From Nitrospira sp. UBA2083 (GTDB taxonomy: Bacteria; Nitrospirota; Nitrospiria; Nitrospirales; Nitrospiraceae), in NCBI GenBank assembly GCA_002331625.1, contig DCZN01000137.1, positions 1,840-16,718 of the forward strand: a stretch of 14,879 nt of DNA. Direction: 5' to 3'. A model generated the notes under the pieces. It was not told the origin of the DNA. It searched no databases and worked only from the letters and a program-made list of their open reading frames with translations. Within the stretch, counting starts at the first letter, position 1; each line of letters opens with the position of its first letter. Both the position numbers and the translations under genes were made by a program. Positions 7,099-13,677 of the stretch are shown here, piece by piece.

Positions 7099-7127
7099 AT
7101 CATAGACCCCCTTTGCGAGCATGTCAA
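7099..7127 (-). promoter_or_regulatory. Near-consensus sigma-70 promoter for the RiPP-like operon
   Basis: On the minus strand TTGACA (7127-7122) is followed by exactly 17 bases and TATGAT (7104-7099). This is a perfect -35 and a one-mismatch -10 with ideal spacing. Transcription would start near 7092, leaving a 5' UTR of about 80 bases before the B2-like start. No other gene lies between, so it should drive the whole operon down to 2672 independently of the STN gene upstream. Confidence 0.7.
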
Positions 7128-7199
7128 AAAGACTTACTTAGGAACGCGGTATTTACCGTCGATGTTGTTCATTATCCTCCATACGGTACCGGAGTGGCG

Positions 7200-7676
7200 T
7201 CAGTACTGCGACGGGTCAAACGTAAATTGAAATGGCCCAGCTGCGGGGCGCTCGTCGAGCTGTGTCAGTTGGCTCTGGCCCTTGGGCAACACATAGACCT
7301 TGGCAATCCGATGCGGTGGAGCATTCGGACCTTTCGCCGTGGCAATCGCCACATTCGGTGCGAGTTGTTTCAGGGCCTTGTCCAGCGGTATCTGGCTCAA
7401 ATGGATCGTGATCCGCTCGTCCACCGCGGAAGACATCATGACAATGGGAATCTTCGTGCGTTGCTCGATCTCAGTCAGGATGGTGGCGAGTGATGCCTCG
7501 TAGGCGTCCAGCGAGAGGTCGCGCTCGGTCACCGTCAGGCGAAACGTGCCCGGGGCAAGGAACGCTGTCGCTTGGGATGGCACGGACTGCGCCACCGCAA
7601 GGTCCGCTAGGATCAGACCGCCAAGGATAAAACTTGCAACATACACTTTCATTCTCGAACAAGATTGGAGCTGCAT
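7200..7676 (-). CDS. Secreted STN-domain (secretin/TonB N-terminal-like) protein, copy 1
   Basis: 158 residues from ATG at 7676, chosen because GAGGAG lies 9-10 bases upstream and the signal peptide (MKVYVASFILGGLILADLAVAQS) then falls close to the N-terminus. The mature part is one small domain: DLSLDAYEASLATILTEIEQRTKIPIVMM, ITIHLSQIPLDKALKQL, then RIAKVYVLPKG. This is the beta-alpha-beta pattern of STN/secretin short N-terminal domains, here without any secretin barrel or TonB receptor. The tail is low in charge and ends FQFTFDPSQ. It is a close paralogue of the protein at 11277-11762, with long near-identical stretches. It lies 79 bases after the glycine-zipper protein gene, probably in one transcript. 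A periplasmic adaptor role is plausible but unproven. Confidence 0.75.
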   Translation of the reverse strand: MQLQSCSRMKVYVASFILGGLILADLAVAQSVPSQATAFLAPGTFRLTVTERDLSLDAYEASLATILTEIEQRTKIPIVMMSSAVDERITIHLSQIPLDKALKQLAPNVAIATAKGPNAPPHRIAKVYVLPKGQSQLTQLDERPAAGPFQFTFDPSQY

Positions 7677-7755
7677 GGGCATCATCTCCTCTGCGGGATA
7701 GGTGTGGTGATGGCCTCCTGCAGAGAGCCGAGCCTCAGCTGAAGCCTGTTGCTCT

Positions 7756-9039
7756 TTATGGTGTCTTTTGCGCCTTTCCACGCATGTCTATAACGAATTG
7801 AAACGGGTCTAAAGTTGCCAAACCGATCTTGAACTCTACAGCGAAAGCCTCAGCTCTGCTAAGCAGACTATCTGAATACTGTCCCTGCAGTGGAGGCAAC
7901 ACAGTCGGTTTAATACGCCCTGGTCCACCAGCCGCGTTGCATAGCACATTTCCCCCGGTAAGACGGTTTACATCAACAACAAGGTTCGAAAAAGTAGTTG
8001 TTGAGAAATTCCTAAACATAGCCCTCACAACCAATGTTCCAGCGGGAGCATCAGGCGAACAAACATTACGGTCCAATGTCTGCGTTGTTTCCAACACGCC
8101 GAAGCTCCCGTTGACCAGGGGTAAGCCGGGTTGGACCGTGTCCCCCGTTACGAGCGGCGTGGCGACATATGTAAATGTAGTCCCTGGTGGTTGATTCGTT
8201 ATTCTGGAAAGATCTAGCGCAAACTGGTCTGTTGCTGTTACTGCCCTACCTGTTCTTATAGGATCATTGTAGGAAACAAATCCTAAGGCACGGCCATCGG
8301 GTCCGTCTAAAATATAAATATCAGTTCCTAAGATTTGGGATATGATCTGACCTGAACTATCCAAAAGACGTGGACGAAAGACGTCAGGATCTACAAAAGA
8401 GATAGTAAGGTCTTGTAAGTTCAGTCTTGTTTGACTTTGAATATTCGAAGAAGCCAAGGTAGTGAGACGGTCGGTGACATCACCTTCTCCCGCAATAGAT
8501 AGAGAGGAGAATACTGAAAGATCCTCTACAAAAGGGTCTCCTCCTGCTGGAGGGGGGCGGTTTGCTGCTTGCGCTAGGTTATTGAAAAGGACTGCCCCCG
8601 CGGCAGTGCCAATACCCGCTCCTATTGCGCACCCGGGGGGGCCTACCCCAAAAAACCCTCCAAATATACAGCCCGCGGCTCCTGACACAACAACGCCTAC
8701 GCCAGCGCCGACAGCTTTGAGTGTGCCAAACGACAAGTCAGATCCTTGAATAAGTTTTCCAGTAAGTTGAACTGCAGCCACCTCATTAGAATCGTTTACT
8801 GGCCCGACTACACGTCCTGTATTAAGATGGCCAACAAGAATTTGGCGTAGCTCTTCTTTGGAAAAATCACGTGCGAAAGCCACGGTAGACCACAAAAATG
8901 AAACGAGGCATGCGAGAATCATATATATTCTCACACCTCTCCTGAGAACAAACCATGTTGGTTCAGGTCTTGCGATAGGGCACAGAGCGTAGATGCTCCG
9001 TGTTGAAGAGAACGTGCGATTCCCCAACAATGGTTTCAT
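7756..9039 (-). CDS. Secreted glycine-zipper protein with shared C-terminal domain
   Basis: 427 residues from ATG at 9039 (AAGGAG 8 bases upstream). A hydrophobic signal segment occurs at residues 40-56 (MILACLVSFLWSTVAFA), so the true start may be M40 (8922), although its ribosome-binding site is weaker. Residues 108-150 form a Gly/Ala-rich zipper (VGAGVGVVVSGAAGC, AIGAGIGTAAGAVLF) with two Cys, likely membrane-inserting or oligomerising. The middle (about 170-320) is beta-rich with no family I recognise. Residues ~325-427 match the C-terminal domain of the two secreted proteins at 11871-13646 and 13858-14879 (N-A-x-G-G, YSD..LSR.E, PF.FVIDM.G). Base composition is visibly more AT-rich than the RiPP-like operon, suggesting separate origin. 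It is followed by the STN gene. Confidence 0.66.
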   Translation of the reverse strand: MKPLLGNRTFSSTRSIYALCPIARPEPTWFVLRRGVRIYMILACLVSFLWSTVAFARDFSKEELRQILVGHLNTGRVVGPVNDSNEVAAVQLTGKLIQGSDLSFGTLKAVGAGVGVVVSGAAGCIFGGFFGVGPPGCAIGAGIGTAAGAVLFNNLAQAANRPPPAGGDPFVEDLSVFSSLSIAGEGDVTDRLTTLASSNIQSQTRLNLQDLTISFVDPDVFRPRLLDSSGQIISQILGTDIYILDGPDGRALGFVSYNDPIRTGRAVTATDQFALDLSRITNQPPGTTFTYVATPLVTGDTVQPGLPLVNGSFGVLETTQTLDRNVCSPDAPAGTLVVRAMFRNFSTTTFSNLVVDVNRLTGGNVLCNAAGGPGRIKPTVLPPLQGQYSDSLLSRAEAFAVEFKIGLATLDPFQFVIDMRGKAQKTP

Positions 9040-9080
9040 GGCCTGTACTCCTTGTTTGGGAGGGAAGATAGGATCTTGGG

Positions 9081-9210
9081 GGATTCCAGTATGTTGGTTC
9101 GGCGCATAGGTCGACATACCTGGATCTTCGTTCGTCCAAGCTGCCGGCCTTCAGCTGGGTGATGCAGAGGAGGATGCTGGCACTCATCGGGTCGTCGTGT
9201 GGTATCACCT
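9081..9210. repeat. Dispersed ~130-bp direct repeat, copy A
   Basis: An imperfect but clear direct repeat of 10285-10415. Shared blocks include GGCGCAT.GGTCGAC, CCTGGA.CTTCGT, CTGCCGG, GGGTGATGCAGAGG and GCTGGCACT.ATCGGGT. It covers the upstream region of the glycine-zipper gene. No intact coding frame is conserved between copies, so it is better read as a non-coding repeat or the remnant of a mobile element. Confidence 0.65.
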
Positions 9211-9702
9211 CAAGAATCCCGACCCGTCAGCGCCTCACGAAAGCTATGCTTTCGTTCTATGATGGCCGCGACTCTAGTCCTGGACAAAAGACCATACAAT
9301 CCATCTTTGGATTAGGGATATTCGCGGTTATGTATAGATACAGTTAGACCTATGCATAACTAGAGCCATGAGGATTGGTGGGGTGCTCACTGCTCAACTG
9401 TCCGACCATGGTTCGTGTGAGTAGCTTGAGTTCGAGGCTATGTGGCAAAGGGGCCGTGCCGATTCCGTGGCAGAGTGCCTCAATGCCAAAGTGTTGTGCT
9501 GTCGTGGTTGAACAAGAGGACGGCAGAAGGTGAATTGATTTCGAGTAGAGTGCCTTTGTTGTTGCGGGTGCATTGCCCGCCGTGCGGGTGTTGACGAACA
9601 TCACGGCTGGGGCGTTTACATCTTCTGACGAAAAGAGCGGGCGAGAAGACTGCTCGTAAGGATTACGACATTGTTGTCGTGGATCAGAGTAAGGGGCGTT
9701 GT
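9211..9702. other. No confident gene; contains two small hairpins
   Basis: About 490 bases between repeat copy A and hicA. I see no ORF with a ribosome-binding site and recognisable product. The visible structure is a perfect 8-bp hairpin at 9237-9255 (ACGAAAGC-TAT-GCTTTCGT) and a 6-bp hairpin at 9665-9680 (ACGACA-TTGT-TGTCGT). Neither is followed by a T-run on either strand, so I do not call a terminator. Confidence 0.4.
9237..9255. repeat. Perfect 8-bp inverted repeat (hairpin)
   Basis: ACGAAAGC and GCTTTCGT separated by TAT. The stem is perfect, but there is no adjacent T-run and no gene end close enough to make it a terminator. It could be a regulatory or mobile-element end structure. 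Confidence 0.4.
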
Positions 9703-9915
9703 TTAGAGAAGTTCTCGAAATCGGTCGGGGGATAGTTCCGCGGCATCGAGGATCTGTTTCAAGGTGCCAGGTTTGATCACGTGATGGCGTGGGACAATCA
9801 CGATATGTTTGTCGTCCGTCATGGCAATGTGCTTCCCTTCTCGCAGTGTATAGAAACCGGCGCGCTTCAGGACTCTCACGACCCGTTCATGAGAGACCTG
9901 GGGAAGCTTTGTCAT
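9703..9915 (-). CDS. hicA: HicA family toxin (mRNA interferase)
   Basis: 70 residues with the double-stranded RNA-binding-like fold of HicA. It begins KLPQVSHERVVRVLKRAGFYTLREGKHIAM, with H29 as the expected catalytic His, then IVIVPRHHVIKPGTLKQIL and a C-terminal helix. HicA cleaves mRNA and is neutralised by HicB. Length is normal for the family (about 60-90). It overlaps the upstream hicB by four bases (ATGA), so antitoxin and toxin are translationally coupled in the order hicB-hicA. Toxicity cannot be judged from sequence, but no key residue appears missing apart from the more common Gly-Ser before His being Gly-Lys. Confidence 0.85.
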   Translation of the reverse strand: MTKLPQVSHERVVRVLKRAGFYTLREGKHIAMTDDKHIVIVPRHHVIKPGTLKQILDAAELSPDRFRELL

Positions 9916-10115
9916 ACTGTAACTTCGACAGTCCGCAGTTTCTTAAGACGTTTCAGGTCTTCGACGCTGGCGAGGTAAGTCTTGATGGCGTCTTTGATGT
10001 TCTCCAGGGCCTCTTCTTCCGTGTCGCCTTGGGAAACGCATCCCTTCAGCGTTGGGCAATAGACGACATACCCCCCAGCCTCTGCATCCTGTTCTATGAC
10101 GATCGGATATTCCAT
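9912..10115 (-). CDS. hicB: HicB family antitoxin (short form)
   Basis: 67 residues from ATG at 10115, with GAGGAG just upstream. The longer in-frame extension to 10244 has no such site and does not look like HicB. The sequence MEYPIVIEQDAEAGGYVVYCPTL...GCVSQGDTEEEALENIKDAIKTYL is the classic HicB partial-RNase-H fold that binds HicA. The protein stops soon after the helix, so no helix-turn-helix or ribbon-helix-helix DNA-binding tail is present. Autoregulation by HicB alone is therefore doubtful. It overlaps hicA by four bases. A probable extended -10 promoter lies at 10153-10161. Confidence 0.87.
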   Translation of the reverse strand: MEYPIVIEQDAEAGGYVVYCPTLKGCVSQGDTEEEALENIKDAIKTYLASVEDLKRLKKLRTVEVTV

Positions 10116-10146
10116 ACGCTCCTCATCCGAAATGACTCTGGTCGAC

Positions 10147-10161
10147 AGTATAAGTATAGCA
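10147..10161 (-). promoter_or_regulatory. Probable extended -10 promoter for hicBA
   Basis: On the minus strand TGC-TATACT (10161-10153) is an extended -10 element, directly followed by a second TATACT (10152-10147). No convincing -35 is visible, which extended -10 promoters can tolerate. The hicB start is about 35-40 bases downstream. Confidence 0.42.
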
Positions 10162-10284
10162 GAGGATGGACCGTGCAGTAGAAATATCAGAACCAGCTGG
10201 TGACCTCGGTCCCGCAATAAGGCATAGTTGCGATTGTGTGCCACGCTTCCTAGATTCGGATGGCGACAGTGACCAGATACCTAC

Positions 10285-10415
10285 GGATCTCCAGAGCGTT
10301 GATTTGGCGCATTGGTCGACCTTCCTGGACCTTCGTTTGTCCGACCTGCCGGTCTTGAGCCGGGTGATGCAGAGGTGGAAGCTGGCACTGATCGGGTTGT
10401 CGTGTAGGAGCACCC
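10285..10415. repeat. Dispersed ~130-bp direct repeat, copy B
   Basis: Partner of copy A at 9081-9210, same orientation, with scattered substitutions. Together the copies bracket the hicBA pair and the gene-free stretch (about 1.2 kb apart). Apart from this repeat and the hicBA promoter, the 10116-10565 interval holds nothing I can assign. Confidence 0.65.
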
Positions 10416-10565
10416 CTATGACTTAGACGTCTGCAAGCGAGCAACGCCTGCGGATTGGGGTTCTTTACATAACGAACTTTGAACCAGATGCCTTCCACGG
10501 CCAGGCTTGCTAGATCGTATGATGCTGTAGACAATACAACATTGAGGCTCTCATGGAGGTGGCGT

Positions 10566-10793
10566 ATGTCGGTTCGATTGAACATCACGATGGATGAGGA
10601 TGTCTACGCGAGGCTGAAAAAAGCAGTGCCTCCGAAAAAGCTGAGCGCCTTTATCTCTGGGGCCGTCCGAGCCAGGTTGCATCTGGATGCCAAGACGCTG
10701 GATGCTACCTACCGAGCTGCCAGTAAGGAGCGGTGGAGGGCTGGGTTGGCTGAGGATTGGAAGCATCTTGACGACGAAGGATGGCCCATGTGA
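10566..10793 (+). CDS. Ribbon-helix-helix (CopG/MazE-like) antitoxin
   Basis: 75 residues from ATG at 10566, with GGAGGTG 4 bases upstream; a longer in-frame start at 10479 lacks a site. The N-terminal SVRLNITMDEDVYARLKKAVPPKKLSAFISGAVRARL has the beta-strand plus two-helix pattern of a ribbon-helix-helix DNA-binding antitoxin. The C-terminal tail is charged, Trp-containing and probably disordered (KERWRAGLAEDWKHLDDEGW), the type that wraps around a MazF toxin. Its 3' end overlaps the MazF-like gene by 13 bases, so the two are coupled. It would repress its own operon and neutralise the toxin. I cannot assign it to a named antitoxin subfamily with certainty. Confidence 0.78.
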   Translation: MSVRLNITMDEDVYARLKKAVPPKKLSAFISGAVRARLHLDAKTLDATYRAASKERWRAGLAEDWKHLDDEGWPM

Positions 10794-11131
10794 GGCGCGT
10801 GCCCACGCGGGACGACGTCTACTGGGTTGCGCTGGACCCAGCGCTCGGGTCGGGGATTCAGAAGACCAGACCGGCTGTGATTGTCTCGAATAACTCCTGT
10901 CACGCCTACGGATCACGCGTGGTCGTGCTGCCGCTTACCAGCAATGTCGATTCTCTTTATCATCCTGGCGAAGCATTGGTCACGGTGAAGGGAAAGCGGT
11001 CTCGGGCTTTGGGCGACCAGATCCGATCGCTGGATAAGTCTCGGTTGCGTTCCAGGATAGAGGCACTGAGTCAGGATGAATTGGCTGCGGTCGATGAAGC
11101 AGTCCAGATCACACTCGCCTTGTGGCCGTGA
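10781..11131 (+). CDS. MazF/PemK family endoribonuclease toxin
   Basis: 116 residues, the usual length for the family. Motifs: DDVYWVALDPALGSGIQKTRPAVIVSNN (11-38, with R30 of the KTRPA catalytic loop), VVVLPLTSN (48-55, catalytic Thr/Ser region T53-S54) and GDQIRSLDKSRL (78-89). These are the core beta-barrel signatures of MazF/PemK ribonucleases, which cleave mRNA at short specific sequences. The common Gly-Ser-Glu before the KTRP loop is Gly-Ser-Gly here. The start overlaps the antitoxin gene, which is the standard antitoxin-first arrangement. All recognisable active-site positions are present, so it is probably functional. Confidence 0.9.
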   Translation: MAHVRRVPTRDDVYWVALDPALGSGIQKTRPAVIVSNNSCHAYGSRVVVLPLTSNVDSLYHPGEALVTVKGKRSRALGDQIRSLDKSRLRSRIEALSQDELAAVDEAVQITLALWP

Positions 11132-11140
11132 AGGTCTTAC

Positions 11141-11175
11141 GCCATAGGCCATTAGCTATCAGCCATCAGCCATTT
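11141..11175. repeat. Short GCCAT-type repeat cluster
   Basis: GCCATAGGCCATTAGCTATC followed by AGCCATCAGCCATT. GCCAT occurs four times within 35 bases. It lies just after the MazF-like stop and before the second STN gene. It looks like a simple intergenic repeat; no function is apparent. Confidence 0.45.
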
Positions 11176-11276
11176 TCGTCAGCGTCTCAGGGGATGCTCC
11201 TCACACTAACTCTGTACCACATTCCAATGCGGGGCCGCACGGCTTGAGGCACCTTCTCCCTTCGACTGGGCTGGCG

Positions 11277-11762
11277 TCAGTGCTGCGACGGGTCAAACGT
11301 AAATTGAAATGGCCCAGCTGCGGGGCGCTCATCGAGCTGCGCTAGCTTACTCTGGCCCTTGGGTAGCACATAGACTTTGGCAATGCGATGTGCCGGAGCG
11401 TTCGGCCCCTGCGCCGTGGCAATCGCCACACTCGGCACCAACTGTTTCAGGGCCTTGTCCAGCGGCATCTGGCTCAAATGGATCGTGATCCGCTCGTCCA
11501 CCGCGGAAGACATCATGATGATGGGAATCTTTGTGCGCTGTTCGATCTCAGCCAGGATAGCCACGAGCGACGCCTCGGACGCATCCAGCGAGAGGTCACG
11601 CTCGGTCACCGTCAGGCGATAGGTGCCGGAGGCCAGGAACGATGACGACTGTGGGGACGTCGACTGCGCCGCCGCGAGGCCTGTCAGCAGTATTCCTCCC
11701 AGGATCAGTCCCACGACATGGACGGTCATCCTCGAAGACCAGGAGCGTTGCATTGGTCGCAT
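11277..11762 (-). CDS. Secreted STN-domain protein, copy 2
   Basis: 161 residues from ATG at 11762, with GGAGG 8 bases upstream; a longer start at 11831 has no site. Signal peptide MTVHVVGLILGGILLTGLAAAQ, then a single STN-like domain (DLSLDASEASLVAILAEIEQRTKIPIIMM, ITIHLSQMPLDKALKQL, RIAKVYVLPKG), ending FTFDPSQH. It is a close paralogue of the protein at 7200-7676; the last ~120 residues are almost the same and the DNA is near-identical over long runs. It follows the propeller protein gene by 108 bases, the same order as in copy 1. Function unknown. STN domains usually mediate protein contacts in outer-membrane secretion or uptake, but no barrel partner is encoded here. Confidence 0.76.
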   Translation of the reverse strand: MRPMQRSWSSRMTVHVVGLILGGILLTGLAAAQSTSPQSSSFLASGTYRLTVTERDLSLDASEASLVAILAEIEQRTKIPIIMMSSAVDERITIHLSQMPLDKALKQLVPSVAIATAQGPNAPAHRIAKVYVLPKGQSKLAQLDERPAAGPFQFTFDPSQH

Positions 11763-11870
11763 GGTCAGTTCCTCCCTTGCAAAAAGTCTGGTGATCACTT
11801 CCAGGCTCGTCTCAACGTGTATCCTGTTCATTTATGGATGTGGAGCTCACGCCGCCTCGCTCAAGCTGTT

Positions 11871-13646
11871 CTAGCGCGTGCCCAGCACATCCACGAAGAA
11901 TGTAAAGGGCTTATTCTCCTTCAAACAAATACTGAAATTGACATCGACAAATTCTCCACGACTTAGGATGCCGTCTGAATACCCATTCTTCTTTAAGACC
12001 GTTAAAGTTGATCCTTCACCTCCATTTCCCCCATCTGCATTCTGGAGGAGATTCCCGTTCGTCAGTGTCTTCACTTGCACGACCAGGTCGGAAAGGGGAG
12101 GAGTGCTGGTCTTGTTTGTAAGCCGTGCGTCAAAGCTGAATTTCCCTAAGAAACCTGAGGGACAACCCGCGGTATTAGAAATAGTCCGATAAGTTGATGT
12201 TCGAGGCACAAAGGTCACGAGGTCATTAATAGTTTCCTGCGTGGCGAGCTGGATGGAGCCATCAAAGAACACCCACTCAAAGGCGCCCACGGTGTCTACT
12301 GCCCGGATTGCGATGACGTTTTCACCGGGTTTTAAGAATTGGGTGAAATCGATTGAATCGAGAACAATGCCAGGCTGGTCTTTGAACGCGAGCTTGCCAT
12401 TCACGTACAGCTCGTAGTCATCATCGACAGCAGCAAATGCGGTGCCTTTGACTATTTTTGCCCCCAGTGGAATCGAAAACTTGTAACGGAAATAGGCCAC
12501 ATCCGGTCCTGAAGTTCCATCAGGAGGGTTTGGGCTATCCCAATACCACATGAACAAAGCTTTCGTGCCCGGAACATTTTCATCCGCTGTCGTACAGCAA
12601 TTCGGGTAGGGCGCGAATGCTGGGATCCAGCCACGGTCATCAAACCCTACGGTAGTCCAGTCTAAACCTGCGCCAGGATTAGCAGTCGAAAGCCAGCCTT
12701 TGCCACTCAGAATCTTTAGGGGACCAGGCGGGGTAAAGGCCAGGCCTATGGGATCATCCAACCCGGGGCTGCCAGCGGGCACGAAGGCGTTAATGAACGC
12801 GCCCGTTTTCCCATTGTAACGGAGGATTTGCTTGGAAAATTGGCCACAGACATAGAGGTTGCCATCTGGCCCGAAGGCTAGCTCATGAGGGCCAAGCAGC
12901 CCACCGCTGGCAGGAGGTACAAAGTGATCGATGAAGGCCCCTGTTTTCCCGTTGTAGCGGAGAACTGCATCGTTGCCTCTCCCGCTGACGTAGAGATTGC
13001 CGTCGGGCCCGAAGACTAAACCCGTGGGTTGAAATACTCCTCCGCTGCCAGCAGACACGAAATCATTAATGAAGGCGCCTGTCTGTCCGTTGTAGCGAAG
13101 AATCTGGTGGGTGAAGAAACTACTGACGTAGAGATTGCCGTCAGGTCCGAAACGTATGCCCACAGGCCTATCTAATCCGCCGCTCCCCGCGGGCACAAAG
13201 ATATCAATAAAGGCGCCCGTCTGTCCGTTGTAGCGGAATATCTCGTCACTATTGGGACTGCTGACGTAGAGATTGCCGTCAGGTCCGAAGGCGAAGCCCT
13301 CAGGAAAGGCGAGCCCACTGCCAGGGGGCACGAAGGCATCAATGAAGGCTCCGGTCTGGCCATTGTAGCGCAGAAGCGAGTTACTGCCGCTGCTGCTGGC
13401 GTAGAGATTGCCGTCAGGCCCGAAGGCTAAGCCGTAGGGGACGCTCAATCCGCCGCTCCCAGCGGGCACGAAGGTGTTAATGAAAGCCCCCGTTTGTCCA
13501 TTGTAGCGCGACACTGAAGCGCTGGCCCTATTGAGAACCAGCAGGTCGGCGGCCTGAGCAGACGGAACTTGCCCCAGGAGGCTGCTGATGACAATGACGA
13601 GACAGGCTATGCGGTTTATCAACTTGCCATATCCCTTCTGTGGCAT
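11871..13646 (-). CDS. Secreted six-bladed NHL-like propeller protein with galactose-binding-like and shared C-terminal domains
   Basis: 591 residues from ATG at 13646 (AGGAGG 7 bases upstream; the ATG at 13652 is too close to it). Signal peptide cleaved near SAQA-A (about residue 32). Residues ~34-307 contain six ~46-residue repeats of the type RYNG(Q/K)TGAFI...FVP.GSGGL..P.GLAFGPDGNLYVS, with the RYNG units at 47, 93, 138, 184, 230 and 276. This is an NHL/SMP-30-like beta-propeller that closes with six blades. Residues ~310-468 (KGWLSTANPGAGLDWTTVGFDDRGW, then YELYVNGKLAF and KPGENVIAIRAVD) resemble a galactose-binding-like jelly roll. Residues ~481-591 are the C-terminal domain shared with the two neighbouring secreted proteins, ending FFVDVLGTR. 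Likely an extracellular or surface-exposed binding protein; the ligand is unknown. It is probably co-transcribed with the STN gene. Confidence 0.8.
   Translation of the reverse strand: MPQKGYGKLINRIACLVIVISSLLGQVPSAQAADLLVLNRASASVSRYNGQTGAFINTFVPAGSGGLSVPYGLAFGPDGNLYASSSGSNSLLRYNGQTGAFIDAFVPPGSGLAFPEGFAFGPDGNLYVSSPNSDEIFRYNGQTGAFIDIFVPAGSGGLDRPVGIRFGPDGNLYVSSFFTHQILRYNGQTGAFINDFVSAGSGGVFQPTGLVFGPDGNLYVSGRGNDAVLRYNGKTGAFIDHFVPPASGGLLGPHELAFGPDGNLYVCGQFSKQILRYNGKTGAFINAFVPAGSPGLDDPIGLAFTPPGPLKILSGKGWLSTANPGAGLDWTTVGFDDRGWIPAFAPYPNCCTTADENVPGTKALFMWYWDSPNPPDGTSGPDVAYFRYKFSIPLGAKIVKGTAFAAVDDDYELYVNGKLAFKDQPGIVLDSIDFTQFLKPGENVIAIRAVDTVGAFEWVFFDGSIQLATQETINDLVTFVPRTSTYRTISNTAGCPSGFLGKFSFDARLTNKTSTPPLSDLVVQVKTLTNGNLLQNADGGNGGEGSTLTVLKKNGYSDGILSRGEFVDVNFSICLKENKPFTFFVDVLGTR
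12726..13514 (-). repeat. Six tandem ~138-bp coding repeats (propeller blades)
   Basis: The DNA coding for the blades is highly similar between units, including synonymous positions (for example the recurring GTAGAGATTGCCGTCAGG, read on the plus strand, and CCGTTGTAGCG). The period is 135-138 bp. Similarity at silent sites points to recent duplication or ongoing gene conversion, so blade number may vary between strains. Confidence 0.75.
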
Positions 13647-13677
13647 CTCCATGCCTCCTTCAAAAAAGGGAAAAATC

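Noticed and set aside
7141..7190. Tiny minus-strand ORF (MNNIDGKYRVPK) with GGAGG before it, upstream of the operon promoter
   Set aside because: Only 12 codons, the ribosome-binding site is too close to the ATG, and it lies upstream of the promoter at 7099-7127. It has no leader motif, so it is not a better precursor candidate than the ORF at 6369-6539.
7200..7676. Calling the STN proteins secretins or TonB receptors
   Set aside because: Each is under 165 residues and ends after the STN-like domain, with no barrel or plug.
9350..9604. Minus-strand open frame of 84 codons in the gene-free stretch
   Set aside because: No ribosome-binding site, GTG/ATG start out of context, and the product matches no family I know; its composition looks like a chance frame.
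9665..9680. Hairpin downstream of hicA as a terminator
   Set aside because: Only a 6-bp stem with no following T-run on the minus strand.
10116..10244. Longer HicB start at 10244
   Set aside because: The extension is not HicB-like, crosses the extended -10 element, and lacks a ribosome-binding site; the ATG at 10115 has one.
11141..11175. CRISPR-like array at the GCCAT repeats
   Set aside because: The repeats are 5-10 bases with no spacers and no cas genes nearby.
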